This document shows, in pieces, positions 14,546 through 23,936 of a stretch of DNA of 35,207 nucleotides; the stretch's first letter is position 1; every line of letters begins with the position of its first letter. This DNA comes from an uncultured Bacteroidota bacterium. Lineage in GTDB: Bacteria > Bacteroidota > Bacteroidia > Flavobacteriales > Flavobacteriaceae. A program made the position numbers and the translations under genes. The stretch is taken from positions 1-35,207 of the forward strand of contig CACCLB010000007.1 of NCBI GenBank assembly GCA_902546725.1, in the 5' to 3' direction. The notes beneath the pieces were generated by a model. The model had not been told where the DNA came from. It saw only the letters and a list, made by a program, of their open reading frames with translations, and made no database searches.

Positions 14546-15940
14546 TTAGATTAAAGTTCTCGGATCAGTTATCTTACCTGTGATGGCTGCTGCTGCAGCG
14601 ACCAATGGACTTGCGAGTAATGTTCGTGCTCCAGGTCCTTGGCGTCCTTCAAAATTTCTATTGGAAGTACTTACTGCATATTTTCCCGCAGGAATTTTGT
14701 CATTATTCATTGCTAAACATGCGGAACATCCGGGCTCTCGAAGTTTAAACTCTGCTGCTTCAAATACGTCTAAAAGGCCTTCTTCTTTGATGGCATTCAA
14801 TACTTTATGTGATCCTGGAACCAGCCAAGCGGTTACGTTTTCCGCTCGTTTATGACCTTTGACGATACTGGCAAAAGCTCTAAAGTCTTCTATTCTTCCG
14901 TTGGTACAACTTCCAATAAAGACATAATCGATGGGTTTACCCACCATCTGTTCACCTTCTTTATAACCCATATACTCCAAAGACTTCTCATAAGTGGCCT
15001 TACCACCTTCAACTTCCGAGGCATTAGGAATGGCTTTAGTTATGCTCATACCCATACCTGGATTGGTTCCAAACGTAATCATCGGATCAATTTCAGCTCC
15101 GTCGTAGTTCAGTTCCTTGTCAAATACAGCATCTTCGTCTGTGTGGAGGGTTTTCCAATACGCCATGGCTTTATCCCAATCAGCTCCTTCAGGGGTAAAT
15201 TCTCGGCCTTTGATGTAGTTAAATGTCTTTTCATCTGGAGCAATCATTCCACCACGAGCTCCCATTTCGATACTGAGGTTACAAACGGTCATTCGACCTT
15301 CCATGCTTAGTTGCTCAAATACTTCTCCTGCATATTCTACAAAATATCCTGTAGCTCCTGAGGTAGTGAGTTTAGAAATGATAAATAAGGCTACGTCTTT
15401 AGGTGTTACTCCCTTGTTGAGTGAACCGTTGATGGTAATCCTCATTTTTTTAGGTTTGGGCTGCATAATGCATTGAGACGCTAAAACCATTTCAACTTCT
15501 GAGGTTCCAATTCCAAAGGCAATGGCTCCAAAAGCTCCATGTGTTGAGGTGTGTGAATCACCACAAACAATAGTAGCACCCGGCTGTGTAATCCCGTATT
15601 CAGGTCCCACTACGTGAACAATACCATTTTTTTTATGGCCCAATCCCCAATAAGAAATACCGTGTTCATTCGCATTTTGCTCCAAGGCCTTGAGCTGATT
15701 CCTGGAAAGGGGGTCAGCAACTGGTAAATGTTGGTTGATGGTAGGGGTATTGTGGTCGGCTGTTGCGAATGTTCGCTCAGGATACAATACGGGTAGAGAT
15801 CTGTTTTTTAAGCCCAAAAAAGCTACTGGGCTGGTTACTTCATGGACCATGTGTCGATCGATAAAAAGTACATCCGGTCCTTGGTCGATACTTCGCACCA
15901 CGTGGGAATCCCAGACTTTATCAAATAGGGTTTGTTTCAT
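14546..15940 (-). CDS. leuC: 3-isopropylmalate dehydratase, large subunit (4Fe-4S)
   Basis: Aconitase-superfamily large subunit carrying the [4Fe-4S] cluster that coordinates isopropylmalate. Starts [15 protein letters not shown]. Cluster cysteines appear in [13 protein letters not shown] and in [14 protein letters not shown], three in total as expected. Other blocks are [36 protein letters not shown] and [16 protein letters not shown]. 464 residues is standard. It follows leuA by 15 nt and leads into leuD. A long open frame antisense to it (14852-15310) is a shadow. Confidence 0.97.
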   Translation of the reverse strand: MKQTLFDKVWDSHVVRSIDQGPDVLFIDRHMVHEVTSPVAFLGLKNRSLPVLYPERTFATADHNTPTINQHLPVADPLSRNQLKALEQNANEHGISYWGLGHKKNGIVHVVGPEYGITQPGATIVCGDSHTSTHGAFGAIAFGIGTSEVEMVLASQCIMQPKPKKMRITINGSLNKGVTPKDVALFIISKLTTSGATGYFVEYAGEVFEQLSMEGRMTVCNLSIEMGARGGMIAPDEKTFNYIKGREFTPEGADWDKAMAYWKTLHTDEDAVFDKELNYDGAEIDPMITFGTNPGMGMSITKAIPNASEVEGGKATYEKSLEYMGYKEGEQMVGKPIDYVFIGSCTNGRIEDFRAFASIVKGHKRAENVTAWLVPGSHKVLNAIKEEGLLDVFEAAEFKLREPGCSACLAMNNDKIPAGKYAVSTSNRNFEGRQGPGARTLLASPLVAAAAAITGKITDPRTLI

Positions 15941-15955
15941 AAAATGATATACTGT

Positions 15956-17104
15956 TTATATATTACTTGCTTCAATGATTTTGGGTAAATCCTCATCATT
16001 AATTTCTTTTTGCTGATCTGCAACGACTAGGAATTGTTCATAAACTTTATCCAATTGCAGCTTATTCAATTCGTAGCCGATATTTTTAGCTCGATAAGCC
16101 AAGGCTGCTCTTCCGCTTCGCGCCGTAAGAACAATTGAGGACTCTGTTACTCCCACATCTTTTGGATCGATAATTTCATAAGTCTCTCTCTTTTTGATTA
16201 CACCATCTTGATGAATTCCAGAGGAGTGAGCAAATGCATTGGCACCTACAATGGCTTTGTTGGGCTGGACAGGCATGGCCATACTTTCAGAAACCAATTT
16301 ACTGATGCCACTCAGCATTTTTGCTTGGATCCTTGTATCTAGGTTCAAATTGGGATGCTGGCGCAAGATCATTACTACTTCTTCCAAAGAAGTATTGCCC
16401 GCTCGTTCTCCAATACCGTTGATGGTACACTCTATCTGACGTGCACCGTTTTGTACTCCAGCGATGGAGTTGGCAGTAGCCAAGCCAAGGTCATTGTGGC
16501 AGTGACAGGATAAACGCGCCTTGTGGATTCCTTTGACGTTTTCCATCAAATACTTCATTTTGGCACCGTATTCGTCCGGTAAACAATATCCTGTGGTGTC
16601 AGGAATATTCAATACTGTTGCACCTGCCTTGATTACAGCTTCACATACTTTAGCAAGGAATTCGTTATCCGTTCTTCCTGCATCTTCAGCGTAAAACTCT
16701 ACATCTTCAACATATGATTTGGCGTGCTTTACAGCGGCAACTGCGCGTTCTAAAACTTCCTCCGCAGTGGCGTTAAACTTATAACGCATATGACTTTCAG
16801 AGGTTCCGATACCTGTATGAATTCTGGAACGCTTTGCGTGTTTGATGGCTTCTGCGGCAACATCAATATCTCTTTTCACGGCTCTGGTGAGACCGCAAAC
16901 ACGAGCATTTTTTACTAATTTTGATATTTCTTCAACGGATTTAAAATCGCCGGGACTGGAAATTGGAAAGCCTGCCTCTAGCACATCAACCCCTAGATAA
17001 TCAAGCTGCTCGGCGATGATAAGTTTAGTTTTGGAGTCCAACTTACAGCCCGGAACTTGTTCGCCGTCGCGTAGGGTAGTATCAAAAATTTCGACGTAAT
17101 CCAT
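15956..17104 (-). CDS. leuA: 2-isopropylmalate synthase, short form without regulatory domain
   Basis: First gene of the leu operon. Catalytic TIM barrel with [17 protein letters not shown] (RDGEQ), [34 protein letters not shown], the metal-binding [16 protein letters not shown] (HxH) and [19 protein letters not shown], and [10 protein letters not shown]. The protein ends at 382, just after the accessory subdomains; classical LeuA proteins are about 510 residues with a C-terminal leucine-binding domain, absent here. There is no frameshift or leftover of that domain downstream: leuC starts 15 nt later. It should therefore be insensitive to direct leucine inhibition unless it pairs with the regulatory domain of the longer paralogue in the same operon. 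Confidence 0.92.
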   Translation of the reverse strand: MDYVEIFDTTLRDGEQVPGCKLDSKTKLIIAEQLDYLGVDVLEAGFPISSPGDFKSVEEISKLVKNARVCGLTRAVKRDIDVAAEAIKHAKRSRIHTGIGTSESHMRYKFNATAEEVLERAVAAVKHAKSYVEDVEFYAEDAGRTDNEFLAKVCEAVIKAGATVLNIPDTTGYCLPDEYGAKMKYLMENVKGIHKARLSCHCHNDLGLATANSIAGVQNGARQIECTINGIGERAGNTSLEEVVMILRQHPNLNLDTRIQAKMLSGISKLVSESMAMPVQPNKAIVGANAFAHSSGIHQDGVIKKRETYEIIDPKDVGVTESSIVLTARSGRAALAYRAKNIGYELNKLQLDKVYEQFLVVADQQKEINDEDLPKIIEASNI

Positions 17105-17257
17105 TGATAAAAATCTGACTCGTTTTGTTTAATAACACGAATTTAAATTAAAACGCAAAATTGAGATAAAATCCTTACTTTTGTATTACAACATTCGACA
17201 GTATAAACTGTATTATAAAGTGCTAATAACTAGTAAATTGCATCAAAACCCATTACA
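17105..17257. promoter_or_regulatory. Divergent promoter region between leuA and the helical-protein gene
   Basis: On the plus strand TACTTTTG (17176-17183) matches the -7 consensus and lies 74 nt before the ATG at 17258; its -33 TTG is not well placed. Fifteen nt downstream is the perfect small palindrome ACAGT-ATAA-ACTGT (17198-17211), a possible operator or mRNA hairpin. On the minus strand towards leuA I see neither a clear -7 element nor a leucine-rich leader peptide with attenuator. Confidence 0.45.
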
Positions 17258-18844
17258 ATGACAAGTGAGCAGAAAGATAATTTGTTTGTTCTTGTGAAAT
17301 CACTTACAAAGTCAGAAAAACGGCAGTTTAGGCTCTATGTAGGGAGGATGGGTTCAAATGAAGATTCAAAATTTTTGAATTTATTCCAATTGTTAGACAA
17401 AATGAATCGCTATGACGAAAAAGTGATTCTTAAAAAAGGGATAGTAACCAAACAGCAATTGTCGAATTTAAAGGCTCACCTGTACAAGCAGATATTGATC
17501 AGCTTGAGGATGAATCCCGTTCACAAAAATATCCGAATTCAAATTAGAGAACAGCTTGATTTTGCTACCATTCTCTATCAAAAGGGACTTTATAAGCAGA
17601 GTTTAAAGGTATTGGAAAAGGCTAAAATTTTAGCCCTTAAACACGAGGAAAAATACAGTGCTTATGATATCGTAGAGCTAGAGAAGGTAATTGAATCTCA
17701 ATACATTACAAGAAGTTTGAGCAACCGAGCTGAAACTCTTATCTCCGAAGCCGATCAGTTGAGAATTCAAAATAATTTAGCCACTCAATTATCCAATTTG
17801 TCATTGCAATTATACGAGCGTCTTATAAAAGCCGGTTATGCAAAAAGCGATGAGGAATTTCGTGAAATCACCCAATTTTTTTATGAAAATTTACCCAAAT
17901 TGGAATATGATGAATTGGGTTTTAGAGAAAAGCTATGGTACTACAAAGCTCATGTTTGGTATAGCTTTTTAACACAAGACTTTTTATCGACCTATCGCTA
18001 TGCCTCTAAATGGGTTGAAATGTTTGATGAGTCTCCATCGATGATAGCCATTCACCCCGTATTTTATCTCAAAGGAAACAATTATTTGATGGAGAGTTTG
18101 GCATTGATAAAATACCCTTCAAAGTTTAAAGTGGTATTGCAACAGATGATCCTACGGACGAGCAGTGCTGAATTCCCTAAAAATGACAACCTAAAAGCTT
18201 TGAGTTTTCAATTTTACTATAGCAACAAACTCAACTTACATTTTTTAGAGGGTAGTTTTAACGAAGGAACTGTCGTTGTCCCTGAGATAAAGAAAGGGAT
18301 AGAGGATTTTAAAAATCAAATTGACCCTCACCACATTATGATGTTTTACTACAAAATCGCTTGTGTGTATTTTGGAGCAGAAGATTATGAAAATTGCATC
18401 GTATATCTGGACAAGATTGTAAGCAATAAAAGTTTGAAAATGAGGGAAGATTTATTGTGTTTTTCACGAGTACTCAATCTTTTTGCTCACTACGAGGCAG
18501 GTTTTGACTACCACCTAGAAACTCATTTAAGAGAGACCTATAAGTTTTTGATTAAAATGAATGACTTGCACGAAGTTCAAAAGGCAATGATACGCTTTGT
18601 TAAGGGGCTTGGTGACATTTATCCTCATGATTTAAAACGAGCTTTTGAAGACTTGTACAACGAGTTAAAACAGTACGAAAATGATCCCTACGAGCGCCGT
18701 TCCTTTTTGTATTTAGACATATTATCGTGGCTGGAGAGCAAGATTAACAATGTTCCCATTGCCCAAGTCATCAAAAACAAAGCGACTCAACTCAATCGGA
18801 AAGAACGGCCTTCCATATCCCCACTCTCTGCGGATCTGAAGTAA
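17258..18844 (+). CDS. Large alpha-helical (TPR-like) protein, function unknown
   Basis: A 528-residue cytosolic protein with no signal peptide or membrane segment. It is rich in Leu, Lys, Tyr and Glu, and the whole length appears to be helical pairs resembling degenerate tetratricopeptide repeats, for example LYKQSLKVLEKAKILALKHE (about 115-134) and YENCIVYLDKIVSNKSLKMR (about 385-404). The N-terminus contains VKSLTKSEKRQFRLYVGR, a positively charged helix that may bind a partner or nucleic acid. I do not recognise a named family; it resembles hypothetical proteins found widely in Bacteroidota. It has its own promoter-like element and is divergent from the leu operon. The last 53 nt overlap the pseudouridine synthase gene on the other strand. 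Expression as a protein is near certain; role unknown. Confidence 0.85.
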   Translation: MTSEQKDNLFVLVKSLTKSEKRQFRLYVGRMGSNEDSKFLNLFQLLDKMNRYDEKVILKKGIVTKQQLSNLKAHLYKQILISLRMNPVHKNIRIQIREQLDFATILYQKGLYKQSLKVLEKAKILALKHEEKYSAYDIVELEKVIESQYITRSLSNRAETLISEADQLRIQNNLATQLSNLSLQLYERLIKAGYAKSDEEFREITQFFYENLPKLEYDELGFREKLWYYKAHVWYSFLTQDFLSTYRYASKWVEMFDESPSMIAIHPVFYLKGNNYLMESLALIKYPSKFKVVLQQMILRTSSAEFPKNDNLKALSFQFYYSNKLNLHFLEGSFNEGTVVVPEIKKGIEDFKNQIDPHHIMMFYYKIACVYFGAEDYENCIVYLDKIVSNKSLKMREDLLCFSRVLNLFAHYEAGFDYHLETHLRETYKFLIKMNDLHEVQKAMIRFVKGLGDIYPHDLKRAFEDLYNELKQYENDPYERRSFLYLDILSWLESKINNVPIAQVIKNKATQLNRKERPSISPLSADLK

Positions 18845-19469
18845 AATCTAGTGCCTCTTTAGTAACGGGATGTTCAATTTCCAAACGACGCGCATGTAAA
18901 CTGATACTGCCGTCCTTGTTGCTCCTTGGAGCTCCGTATTTTAAATCGCCCTGAATCGGAAAACCCGTTGCACTGAGTTGTGCCCTGATTTGGTGATGAC
19001 GTCCTGTTTCCAAATTAATTTCTAAGAGACAATAGTGATCCAAATCTTTAACTCGTTGGTATTGAAGTTTGGCTAACTTACTATTGGGAACTTCTTTAAT
19101 ATGGGCTTTCGACTTATTTTGTTTGGTATTACGTGTCATCCAATGGCTTAGAGTTCCTTTTTGATCAGTAAACTCTTTGGTGACAATCGCCCAATAGGTT
19201 TTTTTGGGAATTCTGTTTTTAAATTGTTCGTTTAATCGACTTAAAGCTTTTGAGGTTTTTGCAAAAAGAACCACCCCACTAGTAGGTCGATCCAAACGGT
19301 GGACTACGCCAAGGTAAGCTGCACCTGGTTTGTTGTACTTTTTTTTTAAATACGCTTTGACACTTTCTGCTAAGGGGATATCTCCAGTTTGATCGCCCTG
19401 TACCAATTCCCCTGCTTTTTTAGTTATCACAATCAAGTGATTGTCTTCAAAAAGGATGCGCTCCTCCAA
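18792..19469 (-). CDS. RluA-family pseudouridine synthase
   Basis: Isomerises uridine to pseudouridine in rRNA or tRNA. Family motif GVVHRLDRPTSGVVLFAKTS (about residues 54-73) includes the catalytic aspartate in HRLDRPTSG. KKTYWAIV, LLEINLETGRHHQIRAQLSA, GDLKYGAP and LHARRLEIEHPVT are the other conserved blocks. 225 residues with no N-terminal S4 RNA-binding domain, so it is the compact RluA/TruC type rather than RluD. The specific RNA target cannot be read from the sequence. It starts 8 nt after the panB stop, and the two genes form an operon. Its conserved C-terminal segment lies in the 53-nt overlap with the helical-protein gene, so the overlap is real on this side. Confidence 0.93.
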   Translation of the reverse strand: MEERILFEDNHLIVITKKAGELVQGDQTGDIPLAESVKAYLKKKYNKPGAAYLGVVHRLDRPTSGVVLFAKTSKALSRLNEQFKNRIPKKTYWAIVTKEFTDQKGTLSHWMTRNTKQNKSKAHIKEVPNSKLAKLQYQRVKDLDHYCLLEINLETGRHHQIRAQLSATGFPIQGDLKYGAPRSNKDGSISLHARRLEIEHPVTKEALDFTSDPQRVGIWKAVLSD

Positions 19470-19477
19470 ACTAAAAT

Positions 19478-20296
19478 CTAATATTGTTCTTTATCGTTGG
19501 GGAAATTCAAGGACTTGACATCAGCACTGTATTGCCCAATAGCATCGTGCAATACCTGATCTAAGTCAAGGTATCGACGCAAAAAGCGAGGGCTAAATTC
19601 TTTGTTCATTCCCAGCATATCATGTAAAACCAATACCTGTCCGTCAACTAGATTTCCAGCACCGATACCGATAATTGGTATCGATATGGAGGTTGCGGCC
19701 TGACCCGCAAGGGCTGCAGGGACTTTTTCTAACACAATGCCAAAACAACCAATTTCTTCTAACATTTGAGTGTCTTTGAGCAGTTGAGCCGCTTCTTCTT
19801 CTTCCTCGGCTCGGACGGAATAGGTTCCGAATTTATAAATCGACTGAGGGGTCAATCCCAGGTGGCCCATTACGGGAATACCTGCTTGTAATATGCGTTC
19901 TATGGAATCCTTTACTTGTTCTCCACCTTCCAATTTGACAGCATGTGCTCCAGATTCTTTCATAATGCGTATGGCAGAACGCAAAGCTTCTTTTGAATCT
20001 GCCTGATAAGTTCCAAAGGGAAGATCAACAACCACTAATGCGCGTTCAACCGCACGAACGACACCACTGGCGTGATAGATCATTTGGTCTAAAGTAATGG
20101 GTAAAGTCGTTTCATGTCCTGCCATAACATTAGAAGCGGAATCGCCTACTAAAATGACATCAACACCAGCCTTGTCCACTATACCGCCTAAGGTATAATC
20201 GTAGGCAGTAAGCATGGAGATTTTTTCTCCACTGGCCTTCATTTCTTGCAAGGTTTTGGTTGTAACCCTTGCGTAAGTCTTCTTTGCTGAGGACAT
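19478..20296 (-). CDS. panB: Ketopantoate hydroxymethyltransferase
   Basis: First committed step of pantothenate (and so CoA) synthesis: transfers a hydroxymethyl group from methylenetetrahydrofolate to 2-oxoisovalerate. Motifs in order are [40 protein letters not shown] (metal and substrate loop with DS), [43 protein letters not shown], and [20 protein letters not shown]. 272 residues is normal. The start at 20296 gives the family-typical short leader [15 protein letters not shown]. panC and panD are not in the window. The substrate 2-oxoisovalerate is also the input of the neighbouring leucine operon. Confidence 0.97.
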   Translation of the reverse strand: MSSAKKTYARVTTKTLQEMKASGEKISMLTAYDYTLGGIVDKAGVDVILVGDSASNVMAGHETTLPITLDQMIYHASGVVRAVERALVVVDLPFGTYQADSKEALRSAIRIMKESGAHAVKLEGGEQVKDSIERILQAGIPVMGHLGLTPQSIYKFGTYSVRAEEEEEAAQLLKDTQMLEEIGCFGIVLEKVPAALAGQAATSISIPIIGIGAGNLVDGQVLVLHDMLGMNKEFSPRFLRRYLDLDQVLHDAIGQYSADVKSLNFPNDKEQY

Positions 20297-20306
20297 AATT
20301 TTTTTT

Positions 20307-20334
20307 CAAAAATAGTGTTTCTTTATTTAATCAA
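20307..20334 (-). promoter_or_regulatory. Promoter of panB (TTG-N17-TATTTTTG)
   Basis: On the minus strand TTG (20334-20332) and TATTTTTG (20314-20307) are separated by 17 nt, an acceptable Bacteroidota promoter. The -7 element ends only 10 nt before the panB ATG, so the 5' leader would be about five nucleotides or fewer. Confidence 0.6.
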
Positions 20335-20482
20335 TAATTAAGACCTGTGGTTTTTAAGCCCTTACTCCTTCCTTTATATTGGGTGCTGTACGTTTTTAGT
20401 ATAAAGTGTAAACTGCCAAGCTGTCAGTATAATGTCTATGGCATAATGCTTGACTATTTAAAGAAAAATATTTGTAAACATC

Positions 20483-22390
20483 ATGAGTAAAATAATTGGA
20501 ATTGATTTAGGAACTACAAATTCATGCGTATCCGTAATGGAAGGAAATGAACCCGTAGTAATACCCAATTCTGAAGGTAAAAGAACAACACCCTCAGTAA
20601 TTGCTTTTGTAGAAGGAGGAGAAATCAAAGTTGGCGATCCAGCAAAGCGTCAAGCGGTGACCAACCCAACGAAAACGATTGCTTCTATAAAAAGATTTAT
20701 GGGAAATAAGTTTTCTGAGTCATCAAAAGAAGTAAAAAATGTAGCTTTTAAGGTTGTTAAAGGCGATAACGATACACCACGTGTCGATATTGACGGTCGC
20801 TTATATACTCCTCAAGAATTGTCAGCAATGATTCTACAAAAGATGAAAAAGACTGCTGAGGATTATTTAGGACAAGATGTGACTGAAGCTGTAATTACAG
20901 TTCCAGCCTATTTTAACGACTCCCAACGTCAGGCGACTAAGGAAGCTGGAGAAATTTCTGGTTTAAAAGTACAGCGTATCATAAATGAACCCACTGCTGC
21001 TGCATTAGCATACGGCTTGGACAAAGGAGGTAAAGATCAAAAAATTGCAGTATATGACCTTGGAGGGGGAACTTTTGATATCTCTATTCTAGAGTTGGGT
21101 GACGGAGTATTTGAAGTATTGTCCACAAACGGTGACACTCATCTCGGTGGAGACGACTTTGACCAAGTAATTATTGATTTCTTAGCAAATAAATTTATAA
21201 AAGACGAAGGGATTGATTTAAGAAAAGATCCCATGGCTTTACAGCGTCTTAAAGAAGCAGCTGAAAAAGCAAAAATTGAGCTTTCATCTTCAACTCAAAC
21301 CGAAATCAACCTGCCCTATGTAACAGCAACTGACTCAGGACCAAAACACTTGGTAACAACACTTACCAGAGCCAACTTTGAGCAACTTGCTGACAGCTTG
21401 GTTAAGCGTTCCATGACGCCAGTCAAAAAAGCCTTAGATGATGCCGGTTTATCTAAATCTGATATCGATGAAGTAATACTTGTAGGAGGATCAACTCGAA
21501 TCCCTGTGATTCAAGAAGAGGTTGAAAAGTTTTTTGGAAAGAAACCTTCCAAAGGAGTAAATCCAGATGAGGTTGTTGCCATTGGTGCAGCAATTCAAGG
21601 AGGTGTATTGACAGGTGATGTTAAAGATGTATTGTTATTGGATGTTACCCCACTTTCTTTGGGTATTGAAACCATGGGAGGCGTAATGACCAAACTTATT
21701 GAGTCCAACACCACCATCCCAACCAAAAAATCACAGATTTTCTCTACCGCTGCGGACAATCAGCCTTCAGTTGAGATCCACGTGCTTCAGGGAGAGCGAT
21801 CAATGGCTACTGATAACAAAACCATCGGACGCTTCCACCTCGACGGTATTCCACCAGCACAACGAGGAACCCCTCAAATTGAAGTTACCTTTGATATCGA
21901 TGCAAATGGAATCATCAAAGTAAGTGCTTTGGATAAAGCGACTAATAAGTCACAAGACATTCGAATTGAGGCTTCTTCTGGTTTGACAGAGGAAGAAATC
22001 GAAAAGATGAAGCAAGAAGCTGAAGCCAACGCTGACGCCGATCAAAAAGCCAAAGAGCAAGTTGATAAACTCAACAGTGCCGATCAAATGATATTCCAAA
22101 CGGAAAAGCAATTGACAGAATTTGGAGAAAAGCTATCTGATGACAAAAAAGCACCAATTGAAACGGCTTTGGCTGATTTGAAAAAAGCACATGAATCCAA
22201 AGATTTAGATGCGATTGACAAAACTCTTGAAGCCATTAATGAAGCTTGGAAAAATGCTTCAGAAGAAATGTACAAGGCACAAGCGGAAGCTGGTGGAGCT
22301 GACCCTACTGGGGAGGCACAGCCCGATGCTAAAGCCGATGCCTCTGGAGGAGATGACGTCCAAGACGTTGACTTTGAAGAAGTAAAATAA
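20483..22390 (+). CDS. dnaK: DnaK (Hsp70) chaperone
   Basis: ATP-driven chaperone, partner of the DnaJ and GrpE at 1406-3067. Nucleotide-binding domain starts [20 protein letters not shown], with [56 protein letters not shown] and [14 protein letters not shown]. Linker [19 protein letters not shown] leads into the substrate-binding domain and helical lid. The C-terminus is Ala/Gly/Asp-rich and ends [12 protein letters not shown], close to the conserved EEVK-type tail. 635 residues is typical. It is a single-gene transcription unit with a strong terminator. In its 186-bp upstream region I see no CIRCE element and no clean TAnnTTTG box; the best partial matches are TACGTTTT (20389) and AATATTTG (20467). 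Confidence 0.98.
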   Translation: MSKIIGIDLGTTNSCVSVMEGNEPVVIPNSEGKRTTPSVIAFVEGGEIKVGDPAKRQAVTNPTKTIASIKRFMGNKFSESSKEVKNVAFKVVKGDNDTPRVDIDGRLYTPQELSAMILQKMKKTAEDYLGQDVTEAVITVPAYFNDSQRQATKEAGEISGLKVQRIINEPTAAALAYGLDKGGKDQKIAVYDLGGGTFDISILELGDGVFEVLSTNGDTHLGGDDFDQVIIDFLANKFIKDEGIDLRKDPMALQRLKEAAEKAKIELSSSTQTEINLPYVTATDSGPKHLVTTLTRANFEQLADSLVKRSMTPVKKALDDAGLSKSDIDEVILVGGSTRIPVIQEEVEKFFGKKPSKGVNPDEVVAIGAAIQGGVLTGDVKDVLLLDVTPLSLGIETMGGVMTKLIESNTTIPTKKSQIFSTAADNQPSVEIHVLQGERSMATDNKTIGRFHLDGIPPAQRGTPQIEVTFDIDANGIIKVSALDKATNKSQDIRIEASSGLTEEEIEKMKQEAEANADADQKAKEQVDKLNSADQMIFQTEKQLTEFGEKLSDDKKAPIETALADLKKAHESKDLDAIDKTLEAINEAWKNASEEMYKAQAEAGGADPTGEAQPDAKADASGGDDVQDVDFEEVK

Positions 22391-22412
22391 ACCACACTCA
22401 TAGTGTAACCTT

Positions 22413-22445
22413 AAAACCTCCTGCTTACCACGGGAGGTTTTCTTA
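22413..22445 (+). terminator. Rho-independent terminator of dnaK
   Basis: Perfect 9-bp stem AAAACCTCC (22413-22421) and GGAGGTTTT (22433-22441) around an 11-nt loop, followed by CTTATTTTA. It lies 22 nt after the dnaK stop and 20 nt before menI. The A/T ends of the stem would let it work in either direction. Confidence 0.85.
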
Positions 22446-22463
22446 TTTTAGCAAAAAAACAGC

Positions 22464-22880
22464 ATGGACAAGAAAGAAATACTAAAACTGACCAATGCCA
22501 TTTGTAAAAACACTCTGATGGAAACTTTGGAGATTGAATATACCGATTTAGGTGAGGATTATCTGACTGCCCGCATGCCTGTTAGCCCTAAAGTTTACCA
22601 ACCCGATGGGGTGCTTCACGGTGGCGCTACTGCAGCATTAGCCGAAAGTGTAGGGAGTGCAGCTGTTTTTGTATTAAATAAAAACCCAAAAGCCATTGTT
22701 CGGGGGATTGAAATTTCTGCCAATCATCTCAAAAGTGTTCAATCAGGTTATGTACATGCAACAGCACGACCCATCAATTTAGGAAAGACCATACAGCTTT
22801 GGGAGGTTAAGGTAGAAGACGATAATCAACAATTGATATCGATATGTAAATTAACAACCTATACCCGCTACAAAGAGTAA
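22464..22880 (+). CDS. menI: Hotdog-fold thioesterase, probable DHNA-CoA thioesterase
   Basis: 138-residue PaaI/EntH/MenI-type thioesterase. The key segment is QPDGVLHGGATAALAESVGS, with HGG (52-54) and catalytic glutamate E61 in the central helix of the hotdog fold. Members hydrolyse acyl-CoA thioesters; the location at the head of a complete menaquinone cluster argues strongly for 1,4-dihydroxy-2-naphthoyl-CoA as substrate. Its TAA stop shares one base with the ATG of menF (TAATG at 22878-22882), which implies translational coupling. Family call is firm; the specific substrate is inferred from context. Confidence 0.87.
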   Translation: MDKKEILKLTNAICKNTLMETLEIEYTDLGEDYLTARMPVSPKVYQPDGVLHGGATAALAESVGSAAVFVLNKNPKAIVRGIEISANHLKSVQSGYVHATARPINLGKTIQLWEVKVEDDNQQLISICKLTTYTRYKE

Positions 22881-23920
22881 TGGATACACTTCTTGTCCAA
22901 AAACTTATAGAACTATGGGAGGCAGATAGTCCCTTTGTTTGTTTTCGTCTTCCAAATGAAAATCAAATATCCCTATACTATCAAAAAGACAATGAACTGC
23001 ATCATACTGAAGATTTAAATTGCAGTGGCTTTTTGATGGCACCTTTTGACAAGAATGCCAAGGTTCCCTTTATTCCTGATCAATACGCCGAAAGATTTGA
23101 GTATAAAAGGGTAATTTCACCTGCTCCTTCTTCTCCAGAGCTCGATCTAAAGCCAAGCAACAAAGAGTTTTTTATCGATTTAGTAAGCAAGGCGCTGGAT
23201 GCGATTGAAAAAGGCCAGTTAAAAAAAGTGGTGCTTTCTCAAACCCAGGTGGTGAAGAGCAGTAGGGGAATCGTCCCTGTGTTTCAAGATATTTTGAATA
23301 GTTATCCCTTGGCTATGGTTTATTTGTGGCATCACCCTCTTGTAGGGACATGGTTTGGTGCCAGTCCAGAGCAATTCATCAACAGTCAAAAGGATAGTAC
23401 ACAAACTGTAGCTTTAGCTGGAACTCAAGCATGGGATGAACTTCATCCGCCTTCTTGGTCAACAAAAGAAATCGAAGAGCAAGAGTTGGTTGCCATACAG
23501 GTAGAGGAGGATTTAAGTTCTCTATTTCCTAAAAATCAAATCAAAAAAAGTGGAACGTCAAATCAGCGCGCAGGGAATTTAGTACATCTGTGTACCCATT
23601 TTCAATTTCCAAAGCTCAACGGCAACTTATTAGAGGTCGCTAAGGCTTTGCACCCCACACCAGCCGTTGGAGGGGTTCCAAAGACAGCAGCGCAGGATTT
23701 TATTCAGACTCATGAAGCTTACGACAGAAGTTTTTACACTGGATTTTTAGGCCCAACCTCTTCTAATGCCTCTCAATTGTTTGTCAATTTGCGTTGTGCC
23801 CGATGGTCGGCTCAAGCCGTTACTCTCTATATAGGTGCGGGCATCACTTCCGGTAGTGAACCTGAAAAAGAATGGCAAGAAACCTTGCGAAAAGCAAAAA
23901 CACTGGCTAGCGTACTTTAA
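22880..23920 (+). CDS. menF: Isochorismate synthase
   Basis: Chorismate-utilising enzyme that forms isochorismate, entry point of menaquinone synthesis. The C-terminal chorismate-binding domain shows KKVVLSQTQVV, GASPEQFI, TVALAGTQ, LHPTPAVGGVPKTAAQDFI and YTGFLGP, then YIGAGITSGSEPEKEWQETL with the metal-binding glutamates. The N-terminal about 100 residues are poorly conserved, as usual. 346 residues is somewhat short for MenF/EntC but normal for this lineage. An entC role in siderophore synthesis is unlikely given the surrounding men genes. Ends 51 nt before menD, a gap that contains the menD promoter. Confidence 0.93.
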   Translation: MDTLLVQKLIELWEADSPFVCFRLPNENQISLYYQKDNELHHTEDLNCSGFLMAPFDKNAKVPFIPDQYAERFEYKRVISPAPSSPELDLKPSNKEFFIDLVSKALDAIEKGQLKKVVLSQTQVVKSSRGIVPVFQDILNSYPLAMVYLWHHPLVGTWFGASPEQFINSQKDSTQTVALAGTQAWDELHPPSWSTKEIEEQELVAIQVEEDLSSLFPKNQIKKSGTSNQRAGNLVHLCTHFQFPKLNGNLLEVAKALHPTPAVGGVPKTAAQDFIQTHEAYDRSFYTGFLGPTSSNASQLFVNLRCARWSAQAVTLYIGAGITSGSEPEKEWQETLRKAKTLASVL

Positions 23921-23936
23921 AGCACTATCAACCCTA

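Noticed and set aside
14852-15310. 152-codon open frame on the plus strand inside leuC
   Set aside because: It is antisense to a fully conserved leuC frame, has no family resemblance and no start signal; a shadow of the opposite strand.
17105-17257. Leucine attenuator or leader peptide upstream of leuA
   Set aside because: Short minus-strand frames contain no leucine run and no terminator/antiterminator pair was found; only a 5-bp inverted repeat is present.
20297-20482. CIRCE heat-shock operator upstream of dnaK
   Set aside because: No TTAGCACTC-N9-GAGTGCTAA-like inverted repeat is present.
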